The notes: a model not told the origin generated them from the sequence alone. Positions 23,506 to 33,701 are shown, counted from the first letter of the stretch. The stretch: 64,000 bases of DNA from Deinococcus taeanensis (GCF_020229735.1 NZ_CP083455.1:1949001-2013000); one strand, 5' to 3'. Numbers and translations: made by a program.

Positions 23506-24607
23506 CTATTTGGTCGTTACGCTGGGACTAATCATACCCTGGCAAAAACGTGCCACGCTCGCTAGGACCTCATCCGCTGACCTCGTCCAAACGAACGGTC
23601 TCGCAGCCTCATTCGTCGTGCCAATGAACGCTTCAATCGCTGCCTCGAGTTCGTCTCTACTCTGGAAGCTCCCGCGGCGCAAACGCCGCGTCGTCAGGAT
23701 TGAGAACCAGCAGTCCACCAAGTTGAGCCAAGACGCACTCGTCGGTGTGAAATGCAGATGGTACCGAGGATGTGCCAGCAGCCAGTCCTGCACCACGTTG
23801 GTCTTGTGTGACGTAGTTGTCCAGGATCACATGCACCTCCAGGTCTTTGGGCACGTTAGCTTCGATGACATCGAGAAAGGACCGGAACTCCTGTGCACGG
23901 TGCCGTGCATAGCACTTCCCGATCACCTGTCCAACCTGAGCATTCAACGCTGCGAACAGCGTTGTGGTGCCATGCCGGACGTAATCATGCGCCCGCTTCT
24001 CCACTTGTCCAGGCTGCATCACGAAGACATGCCCGTTTCGCTCCAGCGCCTGAATCTGCGGCTTCTCGTCCACACACAACACAAGGGCCCGGTCTGGCGG
24101 TGACATGTACAGCCCCACGATGTCCCGAACTTTCTCGATGAACAAGGGATCTTTGGAGAGCTTGAAGGATTTACTGAGGTGAGGCCGCAGCCCGAACGCC
24201 CGCCAAATCCGGCTGATTGCACTCTGTGACATCCCGCTCGTGGCTGCCATCGTGCGGGTACTCCAATGCGTCGCACCTTCAGGTAAGGACTCTAGGGTCA
24301 ACCGGATGAGGCGTTCGACGTCCTGGTCCTGAATGCTTCGCGGCGTGCCGCTCTTCGGCGCGTCACTCAGGCCCTCGATACGGTTTGCGATGAAGCGTTT
24401 GCGCCAGGTGTGTACAGTGACCCGGCACAGTCCGACCTGCCGGCCAATCTCAGTCAGGGGCAGCTTTGGATGCTCGGCGCTGAGTAGGATCAGTTGCGCT
24501 CGGGTCGCCAGGCCACGCGGGGTTTTACGCCTGCGAGCGAGTTCTGTCAGCAGAACTCGCTCTTCCTCGGTGAGCACAACGACGGCGGAAGTCGGACCGC
24601 GACGCAT
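23506..24607 (-). pseudogene. IS630-family transposase, frameshifted
   Basis: The N-terminal piece (from the ATG at 24607) has a helix-turn-helix (LPLTEIGRQVGLCRVTVHTWRKRF), a second DNA-binding domain and the first two catalytic acids in LVLCVDEKPQ and VHVILDNYVT. Just after DNYVT, at about 23800-23812, the frame changes. The C-terminal piece supplies VVQDWLLAHPRYHLHFTPTSASWLNLVDCWFSIL and ends at 23506. Either one extra or two missing bases restore the frame. The third catalytic residue, Glu in most IS630 proteins, reads Asp (NLVDCWF, codon GAC). The break might be programmed frameshifting, known in some IS families, but no clear slippery run is visible, so decay is as likely. Confidence 0.85.
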
Positions 24608-24646
24608 ACAGCACCTCCACCTTCAGTGTGCGCCTGCATGCCAGCA

Positions 24647-24678
24647 AATACCATTCAGCGTCTTCTGACTCAGTCCAC
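24647..24678 (-). repeat. Right terminal inverted repeat of the IS630-type element
   Basis: Exact inverted copy of 23075-23106. Its outermost base supplies the third base of the stop codon of the neighbouring oxidoreductase gene. Confidence 0.95.
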
Positions 24679-25682
24679 TAGAGTTTCACGATCATCTTGC
24701 CGGTGTTCTGGCCCTGCAGCAGCCCCATGAAGGCCGCGGGCGCCTGATCGATGCCTTCGACGATCGTTTCGTCGAACTTCAGCTGCCCACTGGCGATCCA
24801 GCTGCCGACTTCCTGCGCGAAGGTGTCGAACAGATCGTAATGAGGCGTGACGAGAAAACCGCGCAGGGTCAGCTGCTTGCCGATCATCTGCGCGAGATTG
24901 CGGGGGGCGGGCGTGGGCTCGGTGGCGTTGTACTGGCTGATCATGCCGCAGATGGCCGCGCGCCCGCCGACGCGCATGCTGCTGATGGCAGCTTCCAGGT
25001 GGTCACCGCCGACATTGTCGAAATACACGTCGATGCCGTCGGGCGCCGCGGCCCGCAGCTGCGTGGTGATCTGCCCTTCCTTGTAATTGAAGGCCGCGTC
25101 AAAGCCGAGGTCGTTGGTGAGGTGGCGCACCTTGTCGGGACTGCCGGCGCTGCCGATCACGCGGCCGGCTCCTTTCAGTCGGGCGATCTGGCCGACGGCG
25201 CTGCCCACGGCGCCCGCGGCGCCGGAGACGAACACCACGTCGCCGGGCCGGAATTCGGCGGTGCGCAGCAGGCCGGCGTACGCGGTGAGGCCGGGCATGC
25301 CCAGGATGCCGAGGTACGCGCTGAGGGGCACGCCCGGCTGGTCGGGCAGCACTTTCAGGCGGCGGGGGTCGAGGTTGGCGTGGGTGCGCCAGCCCTGGTC
25401 GTGCAGGACGTGCGCGCCGGTGGGAACAAGCGGGTCGGCGCTGTGGGTGACGACACCGATGGCGCCGCCGGTCATGGTCTGGCCGAGAGCGAAGGGCGGG
25501 GCGTAGCTCCTGACGTCGTTCATGCGGCCGCGCATGTACGGGTCGACGGTGAGGTACAGGTTGCGGACCTGCACCTGCCCGGGGCCGGGTTCGGGAAGAG
25601 GGACGTCCACGGTGCTGAAGTCGCTGGGGATGGGGGTGCCGGTAGGGCGGGCGGCGAGCTGAATTTCGCGTGAGGTGGTCAT
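24678..25682 (-). CDS. NADPH-dependent oxidoreductase, zinc-independent MDR (leukotriene B4 12-hydroxydehydrogenase/CurA-like)
   Basis: Medium-chain reductase without the catalytic zinc ligands. Marks: YLTVDPYMRGRMND, GLTAYAGLL, the Rossmann motif VVFVSGAAGAVGSAVGQIARLKG, DVYFDNVGGDHLEAAI, and the C-terminal GQNTGKMIVKL that ends the family. It reduces carbon-carbon double bonds of enones or similar compounds; the substrate here is unknown. The ATG at 25682 is used; a GTG three codons upstream is possible. The stop codon TAG is made of TA from the target site and G from the IS end, so the insertion landed exactly at the end of the gene and left the protein essentially complete. Confidence 0.92.
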   Translation of the reverse strand: MTTSREIQLAARPTGTPIPSDFSTVDVPLPEPGPGQVQVRNLYLTVDPYMRGRMNDVRSYAPPFALGQTMTGGAIGVVTHSADPLVPTGAHVLHDQGWRTHANLDPRRLKVLPDQPGVPLSAYLGILGMPGLTAYAGLLRTAEFRPGDVVFVSGAAGAVGSAVGQIARLKGAGRVIGSAGSPDKVRHLTNDLGFDAAFNYKEGQITTQLRAAAPDGIDVYFDNVGGDHLEAAISSMRVGGRAAICGMISQYNATEPTPAPRNLAQMIGKQLTLRGFLVTPHYDLFDTFAQEVGSWIASGQLKFDETIVEGIDQAPAAFMGLLQGQNTGKMIVKL

Positions 25683-25789
25683 GCGGGTCACTGTGCGCCG
25701 TGAAGGTTGGGGGCTTCGGTAAGGGGAGTGACGTTCGGGGTGCGGCAGGCTTGTGCCGGGTCGGCCGGACTGCTAATATTTCGGTAGTT

Positions 25790-25810
25790 GCCTAATTAGC
25801 CAAATAAGGC
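25790..25810 (+). promoter_or_regulatory. Imperfect palindrome, candidate SdpR-type operator
   Basis: GCCTAATTA and AAATAAGGC form inverted arms (7 of 9 positions pair) around three bases, in an A/T-rich patch unlike its surroundings. It lies between a possible -10 (TAATAT, 25774-25779) and the RBS, where an ArsR-type autorepressor would bind. Confidence 0.5.
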
Positions 25811-25822
25811 AGGAGGAGCCGT

Positions 25823-25852
25823 ATGCACCCACAGCCTCACCGCCATGAATGA
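25823..25852 (+). CDS. Nine-codon His-rich upstream ORF
   Basis: An ATG at 25823 is preceded at good distance by a strong Shine-Dalgarno (AGGAGGAG, 25811-25818) and encodes MHPQPHRHE, three histidines in nine residues. Its TGA (25850-25852) lies just past the ATG of the regulator (25845), in a different frame. The regulator's own ATG has no Shine-Dalgarno, so it may be translated by reinitiation after this peptide. The peptide itself may be inert or metal-sensitive; this is inference. Confidence 0.5.
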   Translation: MHPQPHRHE

Positions 25853-26132
25853 CATCTTCAAAGCCCTGGCCGACCCCACCCGCCGCGAAATTCTGGCGGT
25901 GCTCCGCGACGGCGAGCAGACCGCCGGCCAGCTCGCTGACCGTTTCCCACTTAGTAAAAGCACCCTCAGCGGCCACTTCAGCGTCCTGAAAGCCGCCGAC
26001 CTGATTGTCAGCGAGAAGCGCGGCACCACCATCACCTACCGCCTGAACACCACCGTCTTCCAGGACGCCCTCGCGCACCTGCTGCACCTGTTCGGCCCCC
26101 ACGCCGCCCCCACCCCCCTCAAGGAGAACTGA
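25845..26132 (+). CDS. SdpR/ArsR-family autorepressor
   Basis: Winged-helix repressor of 95 residues. The start MNDIFKALADPTRREILAVLRDGEQTAGQLADRFPLSKSTLSGHFSVLKAADLI is the canonical SdpR/ArsR helix-turn-helix, and GTTITYRLNTTVFQD forms the wing and dimer helix. No ArsR-type Cys metal site is present; SdpR of Bacillus instead is titrated to the membrane by SdpI. The next gene, two bases on, is an sdpI homologue, which supports that mechanism. Translation is probably coupled to the nine-codon ORF upstream. Autoregulation via the adjoining palindrome is likely. Confidence 0.9.
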   Translation: MNDIFKALADPTRREILAVLRDGEQTAGQLADRFPLSKSTLSGHFSVLKAADLIVSEKRGTTITYRLNTTVFQDALAHLLHLFGPHAAPTPLKEN

Positions 26133-26134
26133 CC

Positions 26135-26776
26135 ATGCGCCCACTCCTGACCTTCTCCCCTTTCCTGCTCAGCTTCGCCCTGGCCGCCTGGGCCCTGCCC
26201 CACCAGCCCGGCCGCATGCCCACCCACTGGGGCGTCAGCGGCCAGCCGGACCGCTGGGGCAGCCCCGCCGAAGCCCTGTTCCTGCTGCCCGCCCTGCTGC
26301 TTGGCGCCGCGCTGCTCATGCAGGTCGTGCGGCACACCACCGACCGCGGCAACGCCGGCCTGCTGAACAACGCCACCCTGGGCCTGGGCCTGCTCGCCCT
26401 CCTGGAAACCACCAGCCTGATTCTCGGCTGGGACACCATCCGCACGGTCCTGGTGGGCCTCGGGCTGCTGTTCATGCTGCTGGGCAACGTGATGGGGCGC
26501 ACGCAACCCAGCAAGTTCGTGGGTCTGCGTACCCCCTGGGTGTACCTCAGCCGCCGCGCGTGGCACGCCTCGCAGCGGCGAAGCGGCGTGTGGTTCTTCA
26601 GCCTGGGCGGCCTGCTGCTGCTTGCCGGCCTGCTGCTCCCGGCCGCCTTCCTGAGTCCCTGGGTGGCCCCGGTGGCGCTGCTGGGCGGCGTGCTCGGCAT
26701 GGTGGCGTACCTGACCTGGGCGTCCTGGCACGACTGGAAAACAGACCCCGACCCCCAGCCCGTCCAGCTGCGCTGA
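26135..26776 (+). CDS. SdpI-family membrane protein (immunity/signal protein)
   Basis: 213 residues with an N-terminal DUF1648 segment (MPTHWGVSGQPDRWGSPAEALFLLPALLL) and an SdpI domain (GNVMGRTQPSKFVGLRTPWVYLSRRAWHASQRRSGVWFF), about six helices in all. In Bacillus subtilis SdpI gives immunity to the SdpC toxin and sequesters SdpR. No sdpC-like toxin gene is in the window, so here the pair may answer to an external peptide or to membrane stress. RBS AAGGAG lies eight bases before the ATG, overlapping the end of sdpR. It ends at a strong terminator. Confidence 0.88.
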   Translation: MRPLLTFSPFLLSFALAAWALPHQPGRMPTHWGVSGQPDRWGSPAEALFLLPALLLGAALLMQVVRHTTDRGNAGLLNNATLGLGLLALLETTSLILGWDTIRTVLVGLGLLFMLLGNVMGRTQPSKFVGLRTPWVYLSRRAWHASQRRSGVWFFSLGGLLLLAGLLLPAAFLSPWVAPVALLGGVLGMVAYLTWASWHDWKTDPDPQPVQLR

Positions 26777-26783
26777 CCGGGCA

Positions 26784-26820
26784 GCGGGAGGCCAGGACCG
26801 ATGGGGTCCTGGCCTCCCGC
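26784..26820. terminator. Bidirectional terminator between sdpI and the PLP enzyme gene
   Basis: A 16-bp perfect stem (26784-26799 with 26805-26820) around a five-base loop, placed between convergent genes. Confidence 0.85.
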
Positions 26821-26836
26821 GTGCACGCTGCGTCGA

Positions 26837-28024
26837 TCAGGCGTCCAGCGCCGCCTCGAAGTCACCCAGCAGGTCTCCGATGTCCTCAATGCCGATACTC
26901 AGGCGCAGCAGGTTCGGCGTGATGCCCAGGCGCCGCCGCTCGCCCTCCGGCAGCGGCCGGTGCGACGTGCCCCAAGGCCAGGAGATCGTGGTTACCACGT
27001 CCGCCAGGGACGGCGCCAGCGGAATCCGTCCCGCCAGGGCCTTCACGAAGCGGGGCGCGTCCTCAATATCCGCGCTGAGCATGCCCCCAAACCCCTGGGG
27101 GTAGAGATCCATCGCCAGGTGAAACTGCGGGTGGTCGCTCAGGCCCGGGTGGTACACGGCCTTCACCCGCGGGTGATTCACCAGCACGTCCGCCACGGCC
27201 TGCGCGTTGCCGCTGTGGGCGCGCATGCGCAGGCCCAGCGTCTTCAGGCCCTGCATGGTCATCCACGCGTCGAAGGCACTGATGGTGCCGCCCAGGCGCA
27301 GCAGCCGCGTGCGGGCCAGGGCGATCAGGTCCGCGCGTCCGCACGCCACCCCGCCGAACGCCGTGCTGTGCCCGCTCAGGTACTTGCTGACCGAGTGCGT
27401 CACCAGATCCGCGCCGTGCTCGGCCGGGCGGAACACGGCGGGACTGGCAAAGGTGTTGTCCACGCTCAGCAGTGCGCCGCGGGCGTGCGCCAGTGCCGCC
27501 AGGGCCGGCACGTCCGGCACAGTCATCAGGGGGTTCGTGAGGCTCTCCACGTGCACCACGCGGGTGTTCGCGCGGAACGCTCCTTCCACCTCGTTCAGGT
27601 CGCAGGCGTCCACGAACGACACCTCAATGCCCAGGCGCGGGAATTCCTCCGCCAGCAGGGCGTACGTCACGCCGTACACGCGGGCGTCCGTGATCACATG
27701 ATCCCCGGCCTTCAGCACGCCGAGCAGCGCCGCGCTGATCGCCGCCATGCCGCTGCCCGCCACCAGCGCCGCCTCGGTGCCCTCCAGGGTCGCCAGGGCG
27801 CGTTCCAGCGTCGCGGCGTTCGGTGTGCCGTTGCGGTAGTAGAACGCCGCCGGTTCCGTGCCCGCCATCGCGCGGTCCAGGTCGTCCAGGTCCTCGAAGG
27901 CGTACACCGTGCTCTGGTAGATGGGTTCCACCAGGGGCGCGCTTCGGTTCGGGCGGGCCTCCTCCCCGGCGCGGGCCGCCAGGGTGGTCAGGTCGTAGGA
28001 GGGGGCAGGCTTCGGGTCACTCAC
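26837..28024 (-). CDS. Trans-sulfuration PLP enzyme (Cys/Met metabolism family)
   Basis: Fold type I PLP enzyme of the cystathionine synthase/lyase and methionine gamma-lyase family, 395 residues. Marks: [31 protein letters not shown], the PLP-binding [20 protein letters not shown] and the Schiff-base lysine in [12 protein letters not shown]. The exact reaction cannot be told from motifs. The GTG at 28024 is the likely start because a minus-strand TACAAT box ends six bases before it; the frame extends upstream as low-complexity sequence. No sulfur genes are nearby. Confidence 0.9.
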   Translation of the reverse strand: MSDPKPAPSYDLTTLAARAGEEARPNRSAPLVEPIYQSTVYAFEDLDDLDRAMAGTEPAAFYYRNGTPNAATLERALATLEGTEAALVAGSGMAAISAALLGVLKAGDHVITDARVYGVTYALLAEEFPRLGIEVSFVDACDLNEVEGAFRANTRVVHVESLTNPLMTVPDVPALAALAHARGALLSVDNTFASPAVFRPAEHGADLVTHSVSKYLSGHSTAFGGVACGRADLIALARTRLLRLGGTISAFDAWMTMQGLKTLGLRMRAHSGNAQAVADVLVNHPRVKAVYHPGLSDHPQFHLAMDLYPQGFGGMLSADIEDAPRFVKALAGRIPLAPSLADVVTTISWPWGTSHRPLPEGERRRLGITPNLLRLSIGIEDIGDLLGDFEAALDA

Positions 28025-28167
28025 GCCCGCATTGTACGGACCCAGATCCGGCAGGCGCGCGGCGCGGGTCAGGCGAATGCGCTCCGCCACCCTCACAACG
28101 TCAGACAGACGCCGCTGCCCCGCGCCGGGCACGCGGCCACTGAACCTGAAGCGTGCACGCCCCGGAC

Positions 28168-28953
28168 TTACCCGTTGCCCGCCCAGAGGCCCTGGCGTTT
28201 CAGGGCGGCCACCAGGAGCCCTTCGCGTGTCTCCATGCCGCCGCCCTGACCGAAGTAGGCGTTCAGGAGGCGCGCCCAGTCGCCGGGCTGCCCGCCGCGG
28301 GAGGCGATGGGGTTCATGACCTCCGTCGCGTGGCGGAGCTCCTCGTCGGTGCCGTCGCGGTACTCGTCGGTGTGAATCACCAGGGGGCGCGGCACGCGCG
28401 GGCGGTACGGGGCGTTCTCGGCGGGGCGGCCGATGGTGAGGGCCGCGAAGGGCAGCACGCCCTGCGGGAGCTTCAGCGCGTCCAGGATGCCGTCCAGTCC
28501 GTTGAGCACCCCGCCAATCCAGCAGCCCTGGTACCCCAGCATCTCCGCGGCGGTCAGGAGGTTCGTGCCGGCCATCACGGCGTCCCCGATCCCGAAGTGC
28601 ACGGCAATGGCCGGCCAGTGCCCGCTCTGGCGTCCGCTGACCTGCAGGACCCGCCGCACGCGGCGCACGTCGGCGCACACCACGAACGCCTCACTGGCGG
28701 TGGCGATGTGGGCGTTCGTGGTGAGCTCCGCCACGCGGGCGCGCAGGTCCGGGCGGGTCAGGCGGATCAGGGAGTACAGCTGCGCGGTGGCGTCGGTGGG
28801 CGCGCGCTGCGCGGCGTGCAGAACGGCGTCCAGGTGATCGTCAGGCAGCGGCAGCGGCGAGCCGTCCGCCTGCGTGTCGTACAGGCGGACGGTGCGGTGG
28901 GCGTCGTAGAAGGCTTTGACCTGATCGGGCGTACGGTGGCGGGCGTCCGTCAT
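28168..28953 (-). CDS. NfsA-like nitroreductase (FMN, NADPH-dependent)
   Basis: Nitroreductase-family flavoprotein of 261 residues. The N-terminal FMN-phosphate site is HRTVRLYD, followed by [20 protein letters not shown]; the middle has [30 protein letters not shown], and the C-terminal part [25 protein letters not shown] is characteristic of the NfsA/FRP branch. These enzymes reduce quinones, nitroaromatics or flavins. A minus-strand TATCCT box ends seven bases before the ATG. The next genes upstream belong to an envelope flavin/redox operon; a functional link is possible but not shown. Confidence 0.9.
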   Translation of the reverse strand: MTDARHRTPDQVKAFYDAHRTVRLYDTQADGSPLPLPDDHLDAVLHAAQRAPTDATAQLYSLIRLTRPDLRARVAELTTNAHIATASEAFVVCADVRRVRRVLQVSGRQSGHWPAIAVHFGIGDAVMAGTNLLTAAEMLGYQGCWIGGVLNGLDGILDALKLPQGVLPFAALTIGRPAENAPYRPRVPRPLVIHTDEYRDGTDEELRHATEVMNPIASRGGQPGDWARLLNAYFGQGGGMETREGLLVAALKRQGLWAGNG

Positions 28954-28974
28954 GCCGCGCAGGATACGCCGCCG

Positions 28975-29640
28975 CTAGTGGCTGCCCTGCCACGCGAGCA
29001 GGAACGTCAGGACGGCGCCGGCGCCCATGACGCTCAGCGCCTGCACGCGCGTTCGCCTGAGGTACAGCAGGATACCCAGCCCCGTGACTGAGATCAGGCC
29101 GAGGAACACGCCGCTCAGGTCAATCACCCACTTCCAGGCGGGGCTGGCGTCCCGCCCCTTGTGCAGGTCGTTCATGACGGCCACAGCGCCCTGTTCGAGG
29201 ATGGTCGTCGTGTACCGGCCGGTCTGCACGTCAATGACGGTGTCGGCGCTGTACCCGGGGGCCAGGAACGCAATGTCGGCCTCCTGGCTGTCCGCACGCG
29301 GGTCACTGGCGCGGCCCCTGAGCCCCTGCTGGGCGCGCAGTTCCTCGGCAACGGTCAGCCAGTCCGGCTGCCCGTTCTTCAACCAGCCGCCCGGGAGGGT
29401 GCCGGTGACGGTGCGGGTCACGTCCGTCGTGCCGAACACCCAGTCCGGGTGGTTCAGGGTGATGCCGGTCAGGGCGAAGAACAGCACGGCCAGCAGGCTG
29501 ATCATGCTGGTGTACGTGTGCAGCCAGCGCAACCAGACATTCGTGCGGGCCTTCAGGCTGCGCCGGGGCGCAGGCCGCCCGAACGCCCTGGCCGGCTCGA
29601 CGTCAGCCGGCGGGGCCTCAGGCCTTGCCGAGCGTGACAC
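28975..29640 (-). CDS. PepSY-associated membrane protein of a flavinylation-linked operon
   Basis: 221 residues. N-terminal Pro/Arg-rich tail, a helix near residues 40-60 (WLRWLHTYTSMISLLAVLFFALTGITLNH), a periplasmic PepSY-type domain (for example VIDVQTGRYTTTILEQGAVAVMNDLHKGRDAS) and two C-terminal helices (VIDLSGVFLGLISVTGLGILLYL, ALSVMGAGAVLTFLLAW). Histidines at the membrane faces could bind heme. The GTG at 29640 overlaps the end of the DUF2271 gene by 23 bases; no later start precedes the first helix. Third gene of an apbE-DUF2271-PepSY operon, a combination associated with extracytoplasmic flavinylated electron transfer. No FMN-attachment motif is seen in it. Confidence 0.82.
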   Translation of the reverse strand: MSRSARPEAPPADVEPARAFGRPAPRRSLKARTNVWLRWLHTYTSMISLLAVLFFALTGITLNHPDWVFGTTDVTRTVTGTLPGGWLKNGQPDWLTVAEELRAQQGLRGRASDPRADSQEADIAFLAPGYSADTVIDVQTGRYTTTILEQGAVAVMNDLHKGRDASPAWKWVIDLSGVFLGLISVTGLGILLYLRRTRVQALSVMGAGAVLTFLLAWQGSH

Positions 29641-30175
29641 GGACCGCCTCGATGTCGTTGTTGCTGCCGAGCGTCCTGTTAAACGCGGCGGCGCCCACCG
29701 TGATCTTCTCCCGCACCAGGGAGTACGGGCCGTGTTCGCGGGCTGTTTCCACGCACACGTAGTACGCACCCTGCGGGGCCAGGGCGCCCTTGTCCGTCCG
29801 GCCGTCCCAGGCCACGGCGTACGTGCCGGGGTTGCGTGTGGCGCTGCTGACGGTGGTCAGGAGGCTGCTGTTGCCGCGGGACCAGCGGCGCAGCTCGGAC
29901 AGCCAGCGGGGGTTCATGCGGCTCTGCTGCGTCCAGACGGTCAGGTTCCGGACGGCCGTCCCGGCCTCGTCCTCGATCCAGACGGCCACGTACGGGCGCT
30001 TGACCCGGCCCGACGCCCGGGTCGCCACCGTGAACGTGATGTCCAGGGCCATGCCGCCCGGCCAGGCTTTGGGCTGCGCCGTCGTGGCAGCCAGGGCGGG
30101 GTTCAGGCAGGTGGCGCTCAGGGCAGCGGCGGCCAGGCCGAGGCGGTGAAGAATGGTGCGGCGCGTGTGGGTCAT
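29618..30175 (-). CDS. DUF2271 protein with Tat-like signal
   Basis: 185 residues. The N-terminus MTHTRRTILHRLGLAAAALS has a twin-arginine-like motif and a hydrophobic stretch ending ALAATT, consistent with Tat or Sec export. The mature part has a FlgD-like immunoglobulin fold (VKRPYVAVWIEDEAGTAVRNLTVW...GTYAVAWDGRTDKGALAPQGAYYVCVE), typical of DUF2271. Members occur beside PepSY and ApbE genes and are thought to take part in envelope redox complexes. Overlaps with the PepSY gene and 35 bp from apbE indicate an operon. The ATG at 30175 is the only start in front of the signal. Confidence 0.87.
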   Translation of the reverse strand: MTHTRRTILHRLGLAAAALSATCLNPALAATTAQPKAWPGGMALDITFTVATRASGRVKRPYVAVWIEDEAGTAVRNLTVWTQQSRMNPRWLSELRRWSRGNSSLLTTVSSATRNPGTYAVAWDGRTDKGALAPQGAYYVCVETAREHGPYSLVREKITVGAAAFNRTLGSNNDIEAVRVTLGKA

Positions 30176-30210
30176 GGAAGTCTCCTCCCAGTCAGGGTGG
30201 CGCTGCGGAG

Positions 30211-31242
30211 TTAGCGGGCTGTTAACGGCCCTCCGGGGCGCACAGGCAGGCGCAGGCGACGCGGGCCGTGCGGTGAGGCGGGCTGGCCCCGCCAGCCTGC
30301 ACTCGCGTGCAGCGCGCCGCCGGCCGTGATGATCAGGGCCTCGCAGCCGGGCAGGTGACCCAGAACCTGCAGGCCGGTGTGGACCTCCAGCACACTCAGG
30401 ATGGTGGCCAGGGCGTCCGCCGTGGCGCAGTCGGGCGCAGTGACTGTGACACCCGGCGCGGCCTGCACGGGCTGCCCGGTGCGCGGATCGATGACATGCG
30501 AGTACCAGTGCTCGCCCACCTGATAGCCGCGGTGCGCCTGGCCGCTGGTGGCCAGCGCGCCGCGCCGGACCTGCACGCGTGCCAGGGGCGGCGCGTCGTC
30601 GCGGGGGGTGCGGGGGTCGGCGATGTTCACCGTGACCCTGGCGGGGCCCACCACGCGCAGGTCCCCCCCGGCATTGACGAGGACGGAACGCACGCCCGGG
30701 CAGCGGGACGCGACGCACGCGGCGCGGTCCACGATGTGGCCCTTGGCCAGGGCGTTCAGGCTCAGAGGGCCGCTGGCGTGCAGGGTGGCGCTGCCATCCC
30801 GGTGCAGCGTCCAGGGTGCGTCGCGCAGGGCGCTCACCTGCCGTGCGAGGACCTGGGGGGCGGGCCGCTGCCCGGTCCGGGCGGCCTGCGCCCAGAGCTG
30901 CCCGAGCGTGTCGGCCCCCGGGTGGAACGCGCCGCCGCTGTACACGCGCCAGTGATCGGCAAGCTGCAGGACGTGCAGCAGGTCCAGGCTCAGCGGCACG
31001 TGCGTGTCGCCGCGCCGCGCCTGCCAGCGGCGCAGTTCACTGCCGGGATCAAAGCGGTTGAGGACCAGGGTCAGCCGGTCAATTTCGCTCAGGGCGGCGT
31101 GCTCGGCCTGTTCCGCCTGCGCGCGTGTGCCGGCCACGATCTGCACCTCCACCTCGGTTCCCAGCAGGTGTTCGTAGGTGCTGTGCAGCCGGTGCGGCGC
31201 ACGCATGACGTTCAGCAGGGTGGTCAGGGTCACGTCCGGCAT
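30211..31242 (-). CDS. apbE: FAD:protein FMN transferase (ApbE)
   Basis: Enzyme that attaches FMN covalently to Thr or Ser of target proteins outside the cytoplasm, using FAD and Mg2+. Marks: LNRFDPGSELRRW, LNALAKGHIVDRA (the AKG motif), VNAGGDLRVVG, SHVIDPRTGQPV and the metal/FAD site DCATADALATILSVL. 343 residues. No lipobox or signal peptide is visible, whichever of the ATGs at 31242 or 31206 is used, so its localisation is unclear. First gene of the operon with DUF2271 and PepSY proteins. Confidence 0.92.
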   Translation of the reverse strand: MPDVTLTTLLNVMRAPHRLHSTYEHLLGTEVEVQIVAGTRAQAEQAEHAALSEIDRLTLVLNRFDPGSELRRWQARRGDTHVPLSLDLLHVLQLADHWRVYSGGAFHPGADTLGQLWAQAARTGQRPAPQVLARQVSALRDAPWTLHRDGSATLHASGPLSLNALAKGHIVDRAACVASRCPGVRSVLVNAGGDLRVVGPARVTVNIADPRTPRDDAPPLARVQVRRGALATSGQAHRGYQVGEHWYSHVIDPRTGQPVQAAPGVTVTAPDCATADALATILSVLEVHTGLQVLGHLPGCEALIITAGGALHASAGWRGQPASPHGPRRLRLPVRPGGPLTAR

Positions 31243-31320
31243 TGTGCGACTGTCCGGCTGGCGCTGCGTTAAGACCCTGGGGGGCGTGGTCTCCAGGGCT
31301 CAGCGGTGGCCGGGGGGCCG

Positions 31321-31611
31321 TTACGGTGCGGGCTGACGGCTGGCCACGTTGAAGATCAGGGCGATCAGCAGCAGGTCCAGCGCCCAGCTGGCCGGGCGGC
31401 GCAGGCGCGGATCGTGCCGGGCACGCAGCACCTGGACGCCCAGGCGCAGCAGCAGCAGCCCCCCCACCAGCGCCGGGCTGGGGGCGGGTGCGCCGGTCAG
31501 CAGGGGCCACAGCAGCAGCCCGGCCAGGGCGGCCAGCAGCACGAGGCTCACGGCGGTCAGGGCGTCCGGCGCGGGGCGCCGGGAAGGCGTCGGGTCACTC
31601 ACTCGGGGCAT
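31321..31611 (-). CDS. Small hypothetical membrane protein
   Basis: 96 residues, no recognised family. Two or three hydrophobic helices: ALTAVSLVLLAALAGLLLWPLL, ALVGGLLLLRLGVQVL and WALDLLLIALIFNVAS, linked by a short Arg-rich cytoplasmic loop (RARHDPRLRRP). A GTG three codons inside the ATG is an alternative start. It lies alone on the minus strand between glgB and apbE, 46 bp past the glgB stop, so it could be the last gene of a glgB transcript. Confidence 0.6.
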   Translation of the reverse strand: MPRVSDPTPSRRPAPDALTAVSLVLLAALAGLLLWPLLTGAPAPSPALVGGLLLLRLGVQVLRARHDPRLRRPASWALDLLLIALIFNVASRQPAP

Positions 31612-31657
31612 TAAAGCACGCGGGCTCCGTACGCCCGCGTGCCGGGGCGTCCGCGTG

Positions 31658-33529
<1,872 letters not shown>

Positions 33530-33597
33530 GAAGATCAGTCTAGCGGGGGGCTCCTGAACCCGCTGACAGCACGGCTGAACATGAAGGAAACGCTCAG

Positions 33598-33627
33598 GCG
33601 GCCGGGCCAGGCCTCCTGGCCGGCCGC
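33598..33627. terminator. Hairpin after ilvE
   Basis: A 13-bp GC stem with one bulged G (33598-33611 with 33615-33627) lies 75 bp past the ilvE stop and upstream of glgB. No T-run on either side. Confidence 0.4.
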
Positions 33628-33701
33628 TCTCGCGCGGGAAGCACTCAGGAACGGTACGCAGGCGCGCCGCCTATGGCGGGCCGCCCCCTCGCACGTGAGG
33701 G

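Larger units (their letters stand above)
23075..24678 (-). mobile_element. IS630-family insertion element, 1604 bp, with a passenger gene
   Basis: Bounded by perfect 32-bp terminal inverted repeats (23075-23106 and 24647-24678). It encodes, on the minus strand, a two-piece IS630-type transposase and a second small gene. IS630 elements insert at TA; the right flank is TA (24679-24680) but the left flank is AA (23073-23074), so one copy of the target may have mutated. It is longer than the usual 1.1-1.2 kb because of the passenger. Base composition is visibly less GC-rich than the surroundings, suggesting recent arrival. Confidence 0.92.

Noticed and set aside
22965..24690. CRISPR array or tRNA-linked integration site near the IS element
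   Set aside because: No repeats beyond the two 32-bp terminal inverted copies and no tRNA nearby.
25823..25847. ATG at 25823 as an alternative start of the SdpR-like repressor
   Set aside because: It is in a different frame and stops after nine codons; the repressor family begins at MNDIFKALADP.
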